From an uncultured Lachnospiraceae bacterium (GTDB lineage Bacteria > Bacillota > Clostridia > Lachnospirales > Lachnospiraceae): a stretch of 52,476 bases of DNA. This document shows positions 8,752 through 17,013 of this stretch, piece by piece. Positions within the stretch are counted from its first letter, which is position 1; the number at the start of each line of letters is the position of its first letter. Both the position numbers and the translations under genes were made by a program. Where the stretch lies: positions 7,560 to 60,035 of the forward strand of contig CAJUES010000017.1 in NCBI GenBank assembly GCA_910585765.1. The letters are read 5' to 3'. The notes beneath the pieces are model-generated. The model did not search any database. It saw only the letters and a list, made by a program, of their open reading frames with translations, and had not been told where the DNA came from.

Positions 8752-10053
8752 CTATATTCCACTGTCCAAAGCCTCCCTTGCCCTGCCCAAAGCCTCCGAC
8801 ACTGCCTCCGCATAGCTCGGGTGGGGTCTTGTGGTCTTTAGCATGTCATCTATCGTAAAACCATTTTGGACTGCAGCTGCCAGCTCAGAAATGATATCCG
8901 ACGCCCGCTCGCACATGAGCTGCGCGCCCAACAGCCTGCGCGTGCCTTTTTCCGCCACAATCTTTATAAACCCTCTTTCCCGGGTGGATATCAATGTCCT
9001 TGCGTTTGCATACATTGTCTGTCTTGCGGAAACGGCATCTCTCCCCTGCAAAAGAGCCTCTTCCACAGTCGATCCCACACAGGCGATCTCAGGTGTGGTG
9101 TAGATGCACCGGATCACGGCGCCCGCGCTGGCACTTTGTTGATGCCTGATGTGGCATACAGCCCGGATCCCCTGCTCCATAGCCGTATGCGCAAGCATCG
9201 GACTTCCTGATACGGCGTCCCCTACCGCGTATATGCCTTTTGTTTTTGTCTGCCCTGATGGATCGGTAATAATCCCCCCATTGTCATCTGTTGAAAACAA
9301 TAACTTGTTCATGTGATCGAGCACTGGCTTTCTCCCGACCGCCGATATGGTTATCTCATCACGCACACTTCCAAGCGTGTCCTCATCACACTTGGAAACA
9401 ATTTTGATTCCGCGCTTTTTCATGCTTTGTGCCAGACCGACAGCGATATCTTTATCCCAATTTCTTAATATCCTTTCGCCACGGATATAGATAGAAACAC
9501 TCGTTCCAAATCCGTTAAAAATTTCTGCAAACTCCGCCGAGATACTTCCCCCTCCTATTATCGACATGGATGCAGGAATCTTATCAAGTTTTAATACCTC
9601 GTCGCTCGTCAACATATGCTCCCTTAACCGTATCGGTCTCGAGCCGCTTGCAATGATGACATTCCGTGTTTCATACGGGACGTTTCCGCACAGGATCAGA
9701 TTTTTGTCGATGAGCGATGCCTCCCCATTGACAATCGCCACATTGCAGTCCGCTAATTTCTGGGACAGACCATTCCTTAATTCCTCAACAATAGCATGAT
9801 TTTTCTGCTGCGTCATGCGAAAGTCTATCCCGCGGTATTGAATGTCCAGACCATATCCTGTGGCATGTGATAATTCCATGCCCAGCTTTGCGACATGGGC
9901 AAGATACTTCGTGGGAACACAGCCTCTGTTAAGGCAGGTTCCCCCGACCAGTTCCTTTTCAAAAAGAATTGTCGAAAGCCCGTATCTGACCGCCTCAAAC
10001 GCGGCGGCGTAACCGCCCGGACCACCTCCGATCACCGCAACATCATAAATCAT
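8752..10053 (-). CDS. lpdA: Dihydrolipoyl dehydrogenase
   Basis: A flavin disulfide reductase of 433 residues. It has an N-terminal FAD motif (VIGGGPGGYAA), the redox-active disulfide GGTCLNRGCVPTK, the central NAD-binding domain (SIIGGGSISAEFAE), the second FAD motif (GIYAVGDAV), and a C-terminal His-Pro...Glu (RPHPSYAEAVSE) that supplies the catalytic base. It would reoxidise dihydrolipoyl groups with NAD+, or run in reverse to supply dithiol. Its ATG overlaps the stop of the GcvH-like gene (ATGA), with AAGGAG just upstream. It is slightly shorter than housekeeping enzymes. No 2-oxoacid dehydrogenase or glycine decarboxylase subunit is encoded nearby, so its electron partner must be the lipoyl carrier next door. 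Confidence 0.9.
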   Translation of the reverse strand: MIYDVAVIGGGPGGYAAAFEAVRYGLSTILFEKELVGGTCLNRGCVPTKYLAHVAKLGMELSHATGYGLDIQYRGIDFRMTQQKNHAIVEELRNGLSQKLADCNVAIVNGEASLIDKNLILCGNVPYETRNVIIASGSRPIRLREHMLTSDEVLKLDKIPASMSIIGGGSISAEFAEIFNGFGTSVSIYIRGERILRNWDKDIAVGLAQSMKKRGIKIVSKCDEDTLGSVRDEITISAVGRKPVLDHMNKLLFSTDDNGGIITDPSGQTKTKGIYAVGDAVSGSPMLAHTAMEQGIRAVCHIRHQQSASAGAVIRCIYTTPEIACVGSTVEEALLQGRDAVSARQTMYANARTLISTRERGFIKIVAEKGTRRLLGAQLMCERASDIISELAAAVQNGFTIDDMLKTTRPHPSYAEAVSEALGRAREALDSGI

Positions 10054-10421
10054 AACTGCTCCTTACATCTTTCGTACGTCTCATGATCCATCAGGCTGTC
10101 CGAAAGCGCATCCGCGCTGACTCGCAGCAGCCAGCTGTCATAGGGCGATCCATTGACCGCATCCGGCTCGTCCACTACGCTTTGGTTCACTGCGATAACC
10201 CTGCCTGATACTGGAGAAACCAGATCCGACACGGTCTTTACGCTCTCCACATCCCCAAATTTTTCATCGATCCTCAGCTCAGTTCCTTCCTCAGGCAGAT
10301 TGATGAACAGAATGGCTTTCAGCTTTTTCCGGGCATGATCACTCAAGCCCAATAAGACATCCTTCCCATCCTTTTTAACCCATATATGTCTGGAAGAAAA
10401 CAAAAGTCCGTCTGTCATCAT
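10050..10421 (-). CDS. GcvH-like lipoyl carrier protein
   Basis: A 123-residue lipoyl-domain protein of the glycine cleavage H type. The lipoylated lysine is Lys62 in GDVESVKTVSDLVSPVSG, followed by the family GRVIAVN hairpin and a late PYDSWLLRV strand. In the glycine cleavage system the H protein carries an aminomethyl group, but genes for the P and T proteins are absent here. It is embedded between an acyl carrier protein (ATGA overlap) and a dihydrolipoyl dehydrogenase, which suggests a specialised redox or acyl shuttle. Similar H-like proteins in other bacteria serve sulfur oxidation or protein modification, so sequence alone does not decide its role. The symbol is left empty because a cleavage-system role is unlikely. 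Confidence 0.88.
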   Translation of the reverse strand: MMTDGLLFSSRHIWVKKDGKDVLLGLSDHARKKLKAILFINLPEEGTELRIDEKFGDVESVKTVSDLVSPVSGRVIAVNQSVVDEPDAVNGSPYDSWLLRVSADALSDSLMDHETYERCKEQL

Positions 10422-10684
10422 GACATACCCCCGCTTTCTTTCTCAGCCAGATGCTTCATAAGCGCCGTCACAAGCTCTCCGACATTCTTTGAACCCTGGA
10501 CTTCGGAAAGCATAAAACGTATGTCAAAATCCATCTCAATTTCATTCACGAGATTCAGGTGCGTCAGGCTGTCCCAGCCCTCGACATCGGCAGCGGTGGT
10601 CGTCTCGCTGACGACAATGCCGTCATTTTCAAATACGTCCCTGATAATGCCTGTCACTTTTTCAAAAACTTCTTCCCTGTTCAT
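10418..10684 (-). CDS. Acyl carrier protein
   Basis: A stand-alone 88-residue carrier. The phosphopantetheine attachment serine is Ser39 in EGWDSLTHLNLV, in the usual four-helix context, with acidic helix II residues for partner docking. It follows the FkbH-like gene directly: the last codons of that gene (ATGGAGGAT) serve as its ribosome binding site, which fixes both stoichiometry and partnership. In FkbH systems the carrier receives a glyceryl group from 1,3-bisphosphoglycerate. Here the carrier is probably the donor for the MBOAT acyltransferase upstream, in the way DltC serves DltB. Loading with another acyl group cannot be excluded. Confidence 0.87.
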   Translation of the reverse strand: MNREEVFEKVTGIIRDVFENDGIVVSETTTAADVEGWDSLTHLNLVNEIEMDFDIRFMLSEVQGSKNVGELVTALMKHLAEKESGGMS

Positions 10685-10686
10685 TT

Positions 10687-12411
10687 TTAATCCTCCATTG
10701 TTATAAAATTATTTTTCTTCACGTAATCCGACACGGTCAACTCATAGCAGTGACTTGCCGTGCAGGTAAAGCCCATTGTCTCATATATTTTCTCAACCAT
10801 TTTATTTTTGGGCGTCGGAATATACTCGGCGCTGATCCTCTCAAAGCCATTCCGGGCGGCAGTGTCCACAATAGCGTTTACTATAAATTCCTCCATGCCT
10901 CTTTTTAGTACCCTGCAGCTCATCAGCCACGTATCTATGAAAAGGCTGGTTTCGGATATCTTTTTCAGGATCACTGCGGAAACCAGCCCGTGGTCGCCGA
11001 ATCTGTCTCTCAGCGTACAATAAAGCGTGATGTAGCTTTCGTCGCCTGCAATGCGCGCAATATCATTCTCGGTGTACCGGATCGTTCTGAGATTGAACTG
11101 GTTTGAGCGCTGCGTGAGCTGGGCGATCCTCGCAAACCGCACTGCCTCAAACGGCTTTGCCGTGCCTTTCATCTCAAGGCTTTTGAGATAATCGTCGATA
11201 GATGCAAAGGTCTTTTCCAGTTTCTTTCGCTCAAATTCAGCCTGGTACTGTTTTGTCCTGTCTGCCCCCGTTCCTGTGAAGGACGCTGTCTCAAAATAGT
11301 TCTGACTCTGAAGGTACTCGATATACAGCGCCGGATCCTGCGGCAGTTCAGGCACTGTTATCCCAGGGATCAGCTCTCTCACCAGATTGCGTTCAAACGG
11401 GTTGTCGTCCAGGAAGATGATCGAGTCCATTCCTATGTTAAGGCTTTTCTGTATCATTTTTATGTTAGAAGCCTTATCGTCCCAGTTTGCGACAAACAAG
11501 GATATATCCTCAAGCCTTAAGGTCATTTCCTCATGCTTTTCAAACGGCTCCTTGGCAGTCTCCTCGTTGTTCTTGCTGCATACCGCCAGAATGATGCCGC
11601 ATTCCTTTAATTGTTTCAGCCATCTTTGGAGATTGGTGAACGCATGTCCCTGCCCGAGTTCACCGATCTGTATGCCGCCCAGACCATCGTCACCGATCAC
11701 TCCACCCCACAGGGTGTTATCCAGATCGCAGACAACGCATTTCCTGACCCTGCCGTCAAGCGCCAGGAGCACATCCGTCACAGCTTTCGCGATATAGGGC
11801 AGGGCATTGATCGACATTGTCATCTTGGCGTTGTAGTAGAGCGGCGCATCATAAAACCGATTCTGTCCCAGCTCGATCTGGACAGACAGTAAGTCTACCG
11901 GACAGACCGCACCCTGGCTCGCCATGGCTTCATCCAGCAGATAATTCAGCTTTCTTATCTGGTATGTAAACGTGGACGATACCTTGCACGAGTAGTTCCC
12001 GAGCGCCTTGTCATTTATCTCGGAGAAGTTCAACTGTATTATTTTTGCATTGCAGTTTGCGGTTATCAGATGCCAGTACCGCTCAACTCTATCCAAATAT
12101 ATTTCTGCGAATCGCTCCCGCACGGCAATGTCGGCGTCAAGAAACTCTTCATAAAGCCTGTCTGTCGCCAGCCAGATGACAATACTGTCAGGTCCGAACG
12201 CATAAACCTCGGAATCGTGATCCAGAAGCTGGGCGTCGATCTGGTCATAATCCGCGTCATACACCAGCGCATTCAAACCTGACCGTCTCGCATATCCCTG
12301 TATCGCACTGGAAAAAAACTGTGTTGCGCAGTTGCCCAGCACAGCGACCTTTATTTGTTTTCCGTCAATGTCCAGGCGTGACGCTTTTTGCAACTCTCTG
12401 AATGTATACAT
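10687..12411 (-). CDS. FkbH-like HAD-IIIC family protein (glyceryl-ACP loading)
   Basis: A 574-residue three-part protein. Residues about 20-215 form an SGNH-like N-domain (VAVLGNCATQFF). Residues about 225-375 are the HAD-IIIC domain with the nucleophile motif DLDNTLWGGVIGDDG (229-243), SKNNEETA and IFLDDNPFERN. The C-terminal GNAT-like domain contains RFGDHGLVSAVI and a long ERISAEYIPT stretch. FkbH-type proteins dephosphorylate 1,3-bisphosphoglycerate and place the glyceryl group on an ACP. The partner ACP gene starts 3 bases after this stop, strongly supporting that role. GGAGG lies 11 bases upstream of the start. Homologues occur in polyketide and surface-polysaccharide loci; the glycosyltransferases and MBOAT here favour the latter. 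Confidence 0.87.
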   Translation of the reverse strand: MYTFRELQKASRLDIDGKQIKVAVLGNCATQFFSSAIQGYARRSGLNALVYDADYDQIDAQLLDHDSEVYAFGPDSIVIWLATDRLYEEFLDADIAVRERFAEIYLDRVERYWHLITANCNAKIIQLNFSEINDKALGNYSCKVSSTFTYQIRKLNYLLDEAMASQGAVCPVDLLSVQIELGQNRFYDAPLYYNAKMTMSINALPYIAKAVTDVLLALDGRVRKCVVCDLDNTLWGGVIGDDGLGGIQIGELGQGHAFTNLQRWLKQLKECGIILAVCSKNNEETAKEPFEKHEEMTLRLEDISLFVANWDDKASNIKMIQKSLNIGMDSIIFLDDNPFERNLVRELIPGITVPELPQDPALYIEYLQSQNYFETASFTGTGADRTKQYQAEFERKKLEKTFASIDDYLKSLEMKGTAKPFEAVRFARIAQLTQRSNQFNLRTIRYTENDIARIAGDESYITLYCTLRDRFGDHGLVSAVILKKISETSLFIDTWLMSCRVLKRGMEEFIVNAIVDTAARNGFERISAEYIPTPKNKMVEKIYETMGFTCTASHCYELTVSDYVKKNNFITMED

Positions 12412-12426
12412 CTCCTATCGATCCTC

Positions 12427-13931
12427 CTATCTGATGCAGGTAAATTCGGGCACATGCGTGTCAAAACTTACGGCGTCTATCACTTTCTCCGCCTGGTTGT
12501 CATACAGAACAAAATTCAGTCCCCTTCTATTTTGGGAATAGTCTTTGGCGCCGATCTTTATTTCTGACAGGTTGCCGTGCTCGAGCGTTCTGCTTGATAG
12601 GTAGAACTTCCTTTTGTTGATCTCGCCGTCATAAAACAAGGCTTCGTCGTCCCCATACATTTCAACAACTTTTGCGCCGTGGATCACACCGATAAAACTG
12701 TGATACTGCTTGTCGAGCAGCATACCCCCCCCTCGTACCCAAGGTTTATCATCTTCTCGATGACATCCTGTGTCAGGGCATAACCTTGTATGTCTTTTAC
12801 CGATACGAAAATGGTGTAGCGGTCTGACCTGTAGTTTGTTAGCAGATCCAGGTAATCGCTCAAAGACGTTGTACTTTTCAATGCCAGCTCTGTCTTATAT
12901 CCCTGAAACGTCTCAAGATCCTCACGCATGAAATCATAGGAAGGATCTTCGCGGACATCTTCCAGTTCATAATTTTCTGTTATGTATCTGCCCAGATAGG
13001 CAGTCAGTTTTTCTGCGCCATGGGCATTCAGATGTAAGCCGCCATCCATGTCGTCCAGATCGCAGGTTATATCAATTCCAACTTCATCATAGCGATACAT
13101 GAAATTCAGATAATTGATGTCATATTCGTCCGCAATATCCTGTATCTTATTCCAATATCCCTGCCATCTGATCCGATCTGCTGTGCCGCTGTAATTGATC
13201 GGCATCAGCGTCAGCAAAACTTCTGTGTTGTTCTCCTGGCATAACTCGATCGTTTCCCGCAAATACTTTTCAGGGATTTCCGGCAGTTCTTCCTTCTGTG
13301 TTGTTATTTCCCCCAGCGTTTCGATCGGTTTCCCCCCATACCATACCTTCGCGCCATAAGTTCCCAGCCTGCCTGCCGGAGCTTTTTCAAAATCCTTTTG
13401 AGATAAGGACTCCCATCTTGTATGATACGTCCCCATCTCAAAAAAGAAATCCATTTGCTTTTCCCTTGGTATGATATCGAATATCAATTCCGCTTTTTCC
13501 GGAAACCGCATTGCATCCGTAACGAAGTGCGTTATTCCGTCACTGCACATCGCATTGTTATCCCAACATGTCAGGACATCGATCACGACCAGTTTGGGAT
13601 CCTGCTCTTTTAACGTTTCCTCGACCAAATAATACGTCATGGGCAGTCTTTGATTTCCGCTTCCCAGATTATAAGCGGAAATTCCATACTCATCGTATAA
13701 CTGCAAAGGATAGACATCATTCATCATGACGGAGGACCCCAGTAAGATAACGTCAAAAGTACCCCTCTCGAAATCTCTGTATTCTTTTGATACGGCTTCT
13801 GTCGATTTGTCTTTGAAGACCGGAAGTATTCCGTTATATAACAGTGTCATGCAAACAATAAAACCCGCCAAATGAAACATTTTCCTGGCGTTGTGAACTG
13901 ATGTTTTGTCCATCTGATCGTTTCCTTTCAT
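12427..13931 (-). pseudogene. SGNH-ILEI protein, second tandem copy, broken at a G8 run
   Basis: A paralogue of the next gene upstream, with the same layout: an N-terminal membrane anchor, an SGNH/DltD-like domain (LLGSSVMMND; DMDGGLHLNAHGAE supplies the Asp and His) and a C-terminal ILEI/GG domain. At 12725-12732 (C8 on the plus strand, G8 in the gene) the frame shifts, where the intact copy has GGGTGGGGG. Translation runs about 415 residues and ends at 12684, inside the ILEI domain. The missing end (RGLNFVLYD... to VPEFTCIR) follows in another frame to 12427, and an ATG directly after the tract could start it separately. One added G restores a single frame of 501 residues. It may be phase-variable, a true loss, or a sequencing error. 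Starts at 13931 and 13913 are both possible. Confidence 0.8.
12725..12732 (-). repeat. Homopolymer G8 tract at the frameshift
   Basis: Eight consecutive G residues on the coding strand fall in the codons for the Glu-Gly-Gly-Gly turn of the ILEI domain. The paralogue has an interrupted tract at 14243-14251 of nine bases (GGGTGGGGG). A tract of nine G would be in frame, eight is not; this is the expected geometry of a slipped-strand switch. Confidence 0.75.
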
Positions 13932-13944
13932 TTTGAACCGTTCC

Positions 13945-15435
13945 CTACCTGCTGCAGGTAAATTCGGGCACATGCGTATCAAAGCTTACAGCGTCTATCA
14001 CTTCCTCTGCCTGGTTATCATATAGCACAAAATTCAGTCCTCTTTTATTTACAGAGTAGTCCTTCGCGCCGATCTTTATTTCTGACAGATTGCCCTGTTC
14101 CAATGTTCTGCTTGATAGGAAGACCTTTCTCCTGTTGATCTCGCCGTCATAAAACAAAGCTTCGTCGCCGCCATACATTTCAACAACTTTTGCGCCGTGG
14201 ATCATACCGATAAAACTATGATACTGCTTGTCGAGCAGTATACCCCCACCCTCGTACCCAAGGTTGATCATCTTCTCGATGATATCCTGTGTCAGGGCAT
14301 AACCTTGTATGTCTTTTACCGATACAAAGATGGTGTAGCGACTTGATCTGTAGTTTTTTAACAGATCCAGGTAATCACCCAGATCCTTTGTGCTCATCAA
14401 TTCCAGCTCTGTTTTATACTCCTGATACCTTTCAAAGTCTTCGCGCATGAAATCATAGGAAGGATTTTCGCGGACATCCTCCAATGTATAGTTCTCTTTC
14501 AGATACTCTCCTAAATATCTGGTAATCGTCTCAGCGCTGTAGGCATTTAAGTGGGTGCCGCCATCTGTGCTGTCTGCCGGATCGAACTGCAGCTCATCAT
14601 AACAGTGCATGAAATTCAGATAATTTATGCCGTATTCGTCTGCGATGTCCTGTACGCCATTCCAGTATTTCTGCCATTCGGCACGATCGATCCCTCCGTT
14701 CTCCACAACTTTGTTATAATCCATCGGCATCAGTGTCAGCAACACCTCTACGCCGTTTTCCTGGCACATCTCGATCGTTTTTCTCAAATACTTGTCGGCA
14801 TTTTCGGGCAGCGGAGCCCTGGTTTCGATCACCGGTCCAAAACTGTCAAAAGGTATGCTGCCATACCATGCCTTGGCGCCATAAGTCCCTCTTCTATTGG
14901 GATTTCCATAAAAATCAGCTTTGGAGAGGTTCTCCCATCTTGTATGATAAGTACCGAACTCAAAGAGAAAGTCGGCTTGTTTTTGCTGTGGTACCACATC
15001 TGTGACGCACGCCAGCTTCTCAGGAAAACTCAGCGCATCAGTCACCAGATGCGTATGCCCGTCGAAACTCGTAGTCTGCTCATATCCTGCATAATAAACA
15101 TCTATCACCACAAGCTGTGGATGTTGTTCACGCAGCGCTTCCTTCACCAAATAGTATGTCAGGGGGATCCTCTGCGCCGCCGTGGTCAGGCTGTAAGACG
15201 AAATACCAAACTCATCATACAACTGCAGCGGATGGATCCCGTACATGATGGTCGAGGAGCCTGCCAGGATCACATCAAACGTGTCCTTTCCAAAACGATC
15301 GTATTCGTTTGATACGCCCTGCTGCATTAAATTGCTCTCAAAAACCGGAAATATCACCTGACAGATCAGGAGCACGCAGACTATAAAACCCGCAAACCTC
15401 ATCATTTTTCTTTTGTTATCTGACAAACCACGCAT
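13945..15435 (-). CDS. Membrane-anchored SGNH (DltD/AlgJ-like) protein with C-terminal ILEI/GG domain
   Basis: A protein of about 496 residues. One N-terminal membrane segment (about 14-31) is followed by an extracytoplasmic SGNH-hydrolase-like domain with nucleophile block VILAGSSTIMYG (serines 60-61) and Asp/His block STDGGTHLNAYSAE. Residues 368-496 form an interleukin-like EMT inducer (GG) domain (TIFVSVKDIQGYALTQD ... KRGLNFVLYD ... VSFDTH). DltD and AlgJ-type proteins work beside MBOAT acyltransferases in O-acylating surface polymers; the MBOAT gene ends 17 bases upstream. ILEI domains are linked to carbohydrate binding in animal POMGnT1, so glycan recognition is plausible. AGAGGG precedes the chosen start; the longer frame would run into the MBOAT gene. 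Confidence 0.78.
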   Translation of the reverse strand: MRGLSDNKRKMMRFAGFIVCVLLICQVIFPVFESNLMQQGVSNEYDRFGKDTFDVILAGSSTIMYGIHPLQLYDEFGISSYSLTTAAQRIPLTYYLVKEALREQHPQLVVIDVYYAGYEQTTSFDGHTHLVTDALSFPEKLACVTDVVPQQKQADFLFEFGTYHTRWENLSKADFYGNPNRRGTYGAKAWYGSIPFDSFGPVIETRAPLPENADKYLRKTIEMCQENGVEVLLTLMPMDYNKVVENGGIDRAEWQKYWNGVQDIADEYGINYLNFMHCYDELQFDPADSTDGGTHLNAYSAETITRYLGEYLKENYTLEDVRENPSYDFMREDFERYQEYKTELELMSTKDLGDYLDLLKNYRSSRYTIFVSVKDIQGYALTQDIIEKMINLGYEGGGILLDKQYHSFIGMIHGAKVVEMYGGDEALFYDGEINRRKVFLSSRTLEQGNLSEIKIGAKDYSVNKRGLNFVLYDNQAEEVIDAVSFDTHVPEFTCSR

Positions 15436-15451
15436 CGAAACGATCACCCTC

Positions 15452-16957
15452 TTAAAAATTCCCATAAATAAATGATTCCGCATCATATCCCGTTCCGTAA
15501 TATCCAAATATCAGAACCGAAAAAAGGAGCGTTCCCCAGACGATCCATCTGAACACTAAATTTTGTTTCGCGATCTCTTTTCTCAGGTCGTACTTCTCGC
15601 CCAACAGATCAACGATGAACAGAACAACCAGGCAGCTAAGCAACAAACGCACATTTTTGGCGCTCAACCCCAGTTCATATAGCGAGTCATCCAGCAGAAT
15701 CCACGGATTCCAGTGCGTTATCCCGTATTTTAATGCCCGCAGCGTTTCTTTTATGTTCTTGAGCCTGAAAAACATATTCGCTATGGATAACAGTACAAAA
15801 ACACGCACTGACTGAAATATCCGCCAGCTGATCGTGTTGACCTGGATGTGCAGTTTCTGTATAAGCCATTTGAACAGTGGTTCATACAGCTTGCCCAGCA
15901 ATATGCACGAATAGCAGAACAACCCTTCGCCTATGACATATTTCCAATGTCCCCCATGCCATAACCCAAACAAAAGCCATACGATCAACATAGCCAGATA
16001 GGAAGGGATCTTTTTATTTATTTTTCGTGCCATCTTTCTCCACAGCCCTGTCCTGGACACAGGATACATAATGTAGTCCCTGAGCCAGCCCCCCAACGTT
16101 ATATGCCATCTCTGAAAAAATTCCTGGACTGATCTTGAGAAAAACGGTCTCCTGAAATTTTCGGGCAAAATGATCCCATAACACTCGGAAGCGCCGATCA
16201 CAATATCCATGCATCCGGAAAAATCCGTGTATAGCTGCAACAGAAAAAACGCTGCCGCTATCCATATGTACAATCCATTGTACAAAACAACATCTTCGTA
16301 AATGGTGTCCACTATGATCCCCAGTCTTGCCGATATGACAATTTTTTTGAACACGCCCCACAAAATACGCTGCATACCGTAAAGCAGGTTGTCCGCATCA
16401 AAACAATGTCCCTCAAACAACTGTCTGCTCATTTCCTCATGCTTGGCAATCGGTCCTGATGTGAGCTGCGGATAAAAGCCGACAAACAGTGCTGTCTTAA
16501 AAACACTTTTGTCAGGCGCTGTTATTCCTCCATACACGTCAACGAGATAAGCGATCACCTGCAGTGTATAGAAACTGATCCCCAGCGGCGCGAGCAGGGA
16601 GACATTTGGGATTGGCTGTGTTATCCCAAACCTGTACAGGATCACATTGATATTGTTGACGGCAAAATTGCTGTATTTCAGTGCTGCCAGCATACCCGCA
16701 TTAACCAGGATCCCTGCGATCAGATATCGCTTTGACTTTCGGCGCTGATCCGCACATCTATAGATCCCGTGCGCGCAGAAATGTGTTGACAGAATGCTGA
16801 CAAGCAAATAAATGCTGGTGTATGGCGTTGACGATAACACAAAAAACACAATGCTGTATACCAGTAACGCGATCCATTGAAAACGCCTGGGCACGATATA
16901 ATAAATGAGTATGGAAATACTCAGTAATGACATAAATAAAAATGACGTAATGACCAT
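15452..16957 (-). CDS. MBOAT family membrane-bound O-acyltransferase
   Basis: An integral membrane protein of about 501 residues with roughly ten hydrophobic segments. It has the MBOAT core: PLGISFYTLQVIAYLVDVY, FPGFYPQLTSGPI-like segment written FVGFYPQLTSGPI, FFQRWHITLGGWLRDYI, and the catalytic histidine in LLFGLWHGGHW. Such proteins (DltB, AlgI, PatA) move an acyl group from a cytoplasmic thioester donor to an extracellular polymer or partner. The ACP and FkbH genes downstream would provide the donor, the SGNH-ILEI proteins the extracytoplasmic partner. The ATG at 16957 is preferred because GGAGG lies 10 bases before it, whereas only one base separates it from the ATG at 16966. Confidence 0.92.
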   Translation of the reverse strand: MVITSFLFMSLLSISILIYYIVPRRFQWIALLVYSIVFFVLSSTPYTSIYLLVSILSTHFCAHGIYRCADQRRKSKRYLIAGILVNAGMLAALKYSNFAVNNINVILYRFGITQPIPNVSLLAPLGISFYTLQVIAYLVDVYGGITAPDKSVFKTALFVGFYPQLTSGPIAKHEEMSRQLFEGHCFDADNLLYGMQRILWGVFKKIVISARLGIIVDTIYEDVVLYNGLYIWIAAAFFLLQLYTDFSGCMDIVIGASECYGIILPENFRRPFFSRSVQEFFQRWHITLGGWLRDYIMYPVSRTGLWRKMARKINKKIPSYLAMLIVWLLFGLWHGGHWKYVIGEGLFCYSCILLGKLYEPLFKWLIQKLHIQVNTISWRIFQSVRVFVLLSIANMFFRLKNIKETLRALKYGITHWNPWILLDDSLYELGLSAKNVRLLLSCLVVLFIVDLLGEKYDLRKEIAKQNLVFRWIVWGTLLFSVLIFGYYGTGYDAESFIYGNF

Positions 16958-17013
16958 AATAAACATTCCTCCCCGCCCGGACCGGCTCCGAGATCCAAGT
17001 GCTGCCTACCCGG

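Noticed and set aside
10050..10421. Glycine cleavage system or a sirtuin-linked GcvH-L/LplA2 operon
   Set aside because: No gcvP, gcvT, macrodomain or sirtuin gene is present; the neighbours are an ACP and a dehydratase, so neither label fits.
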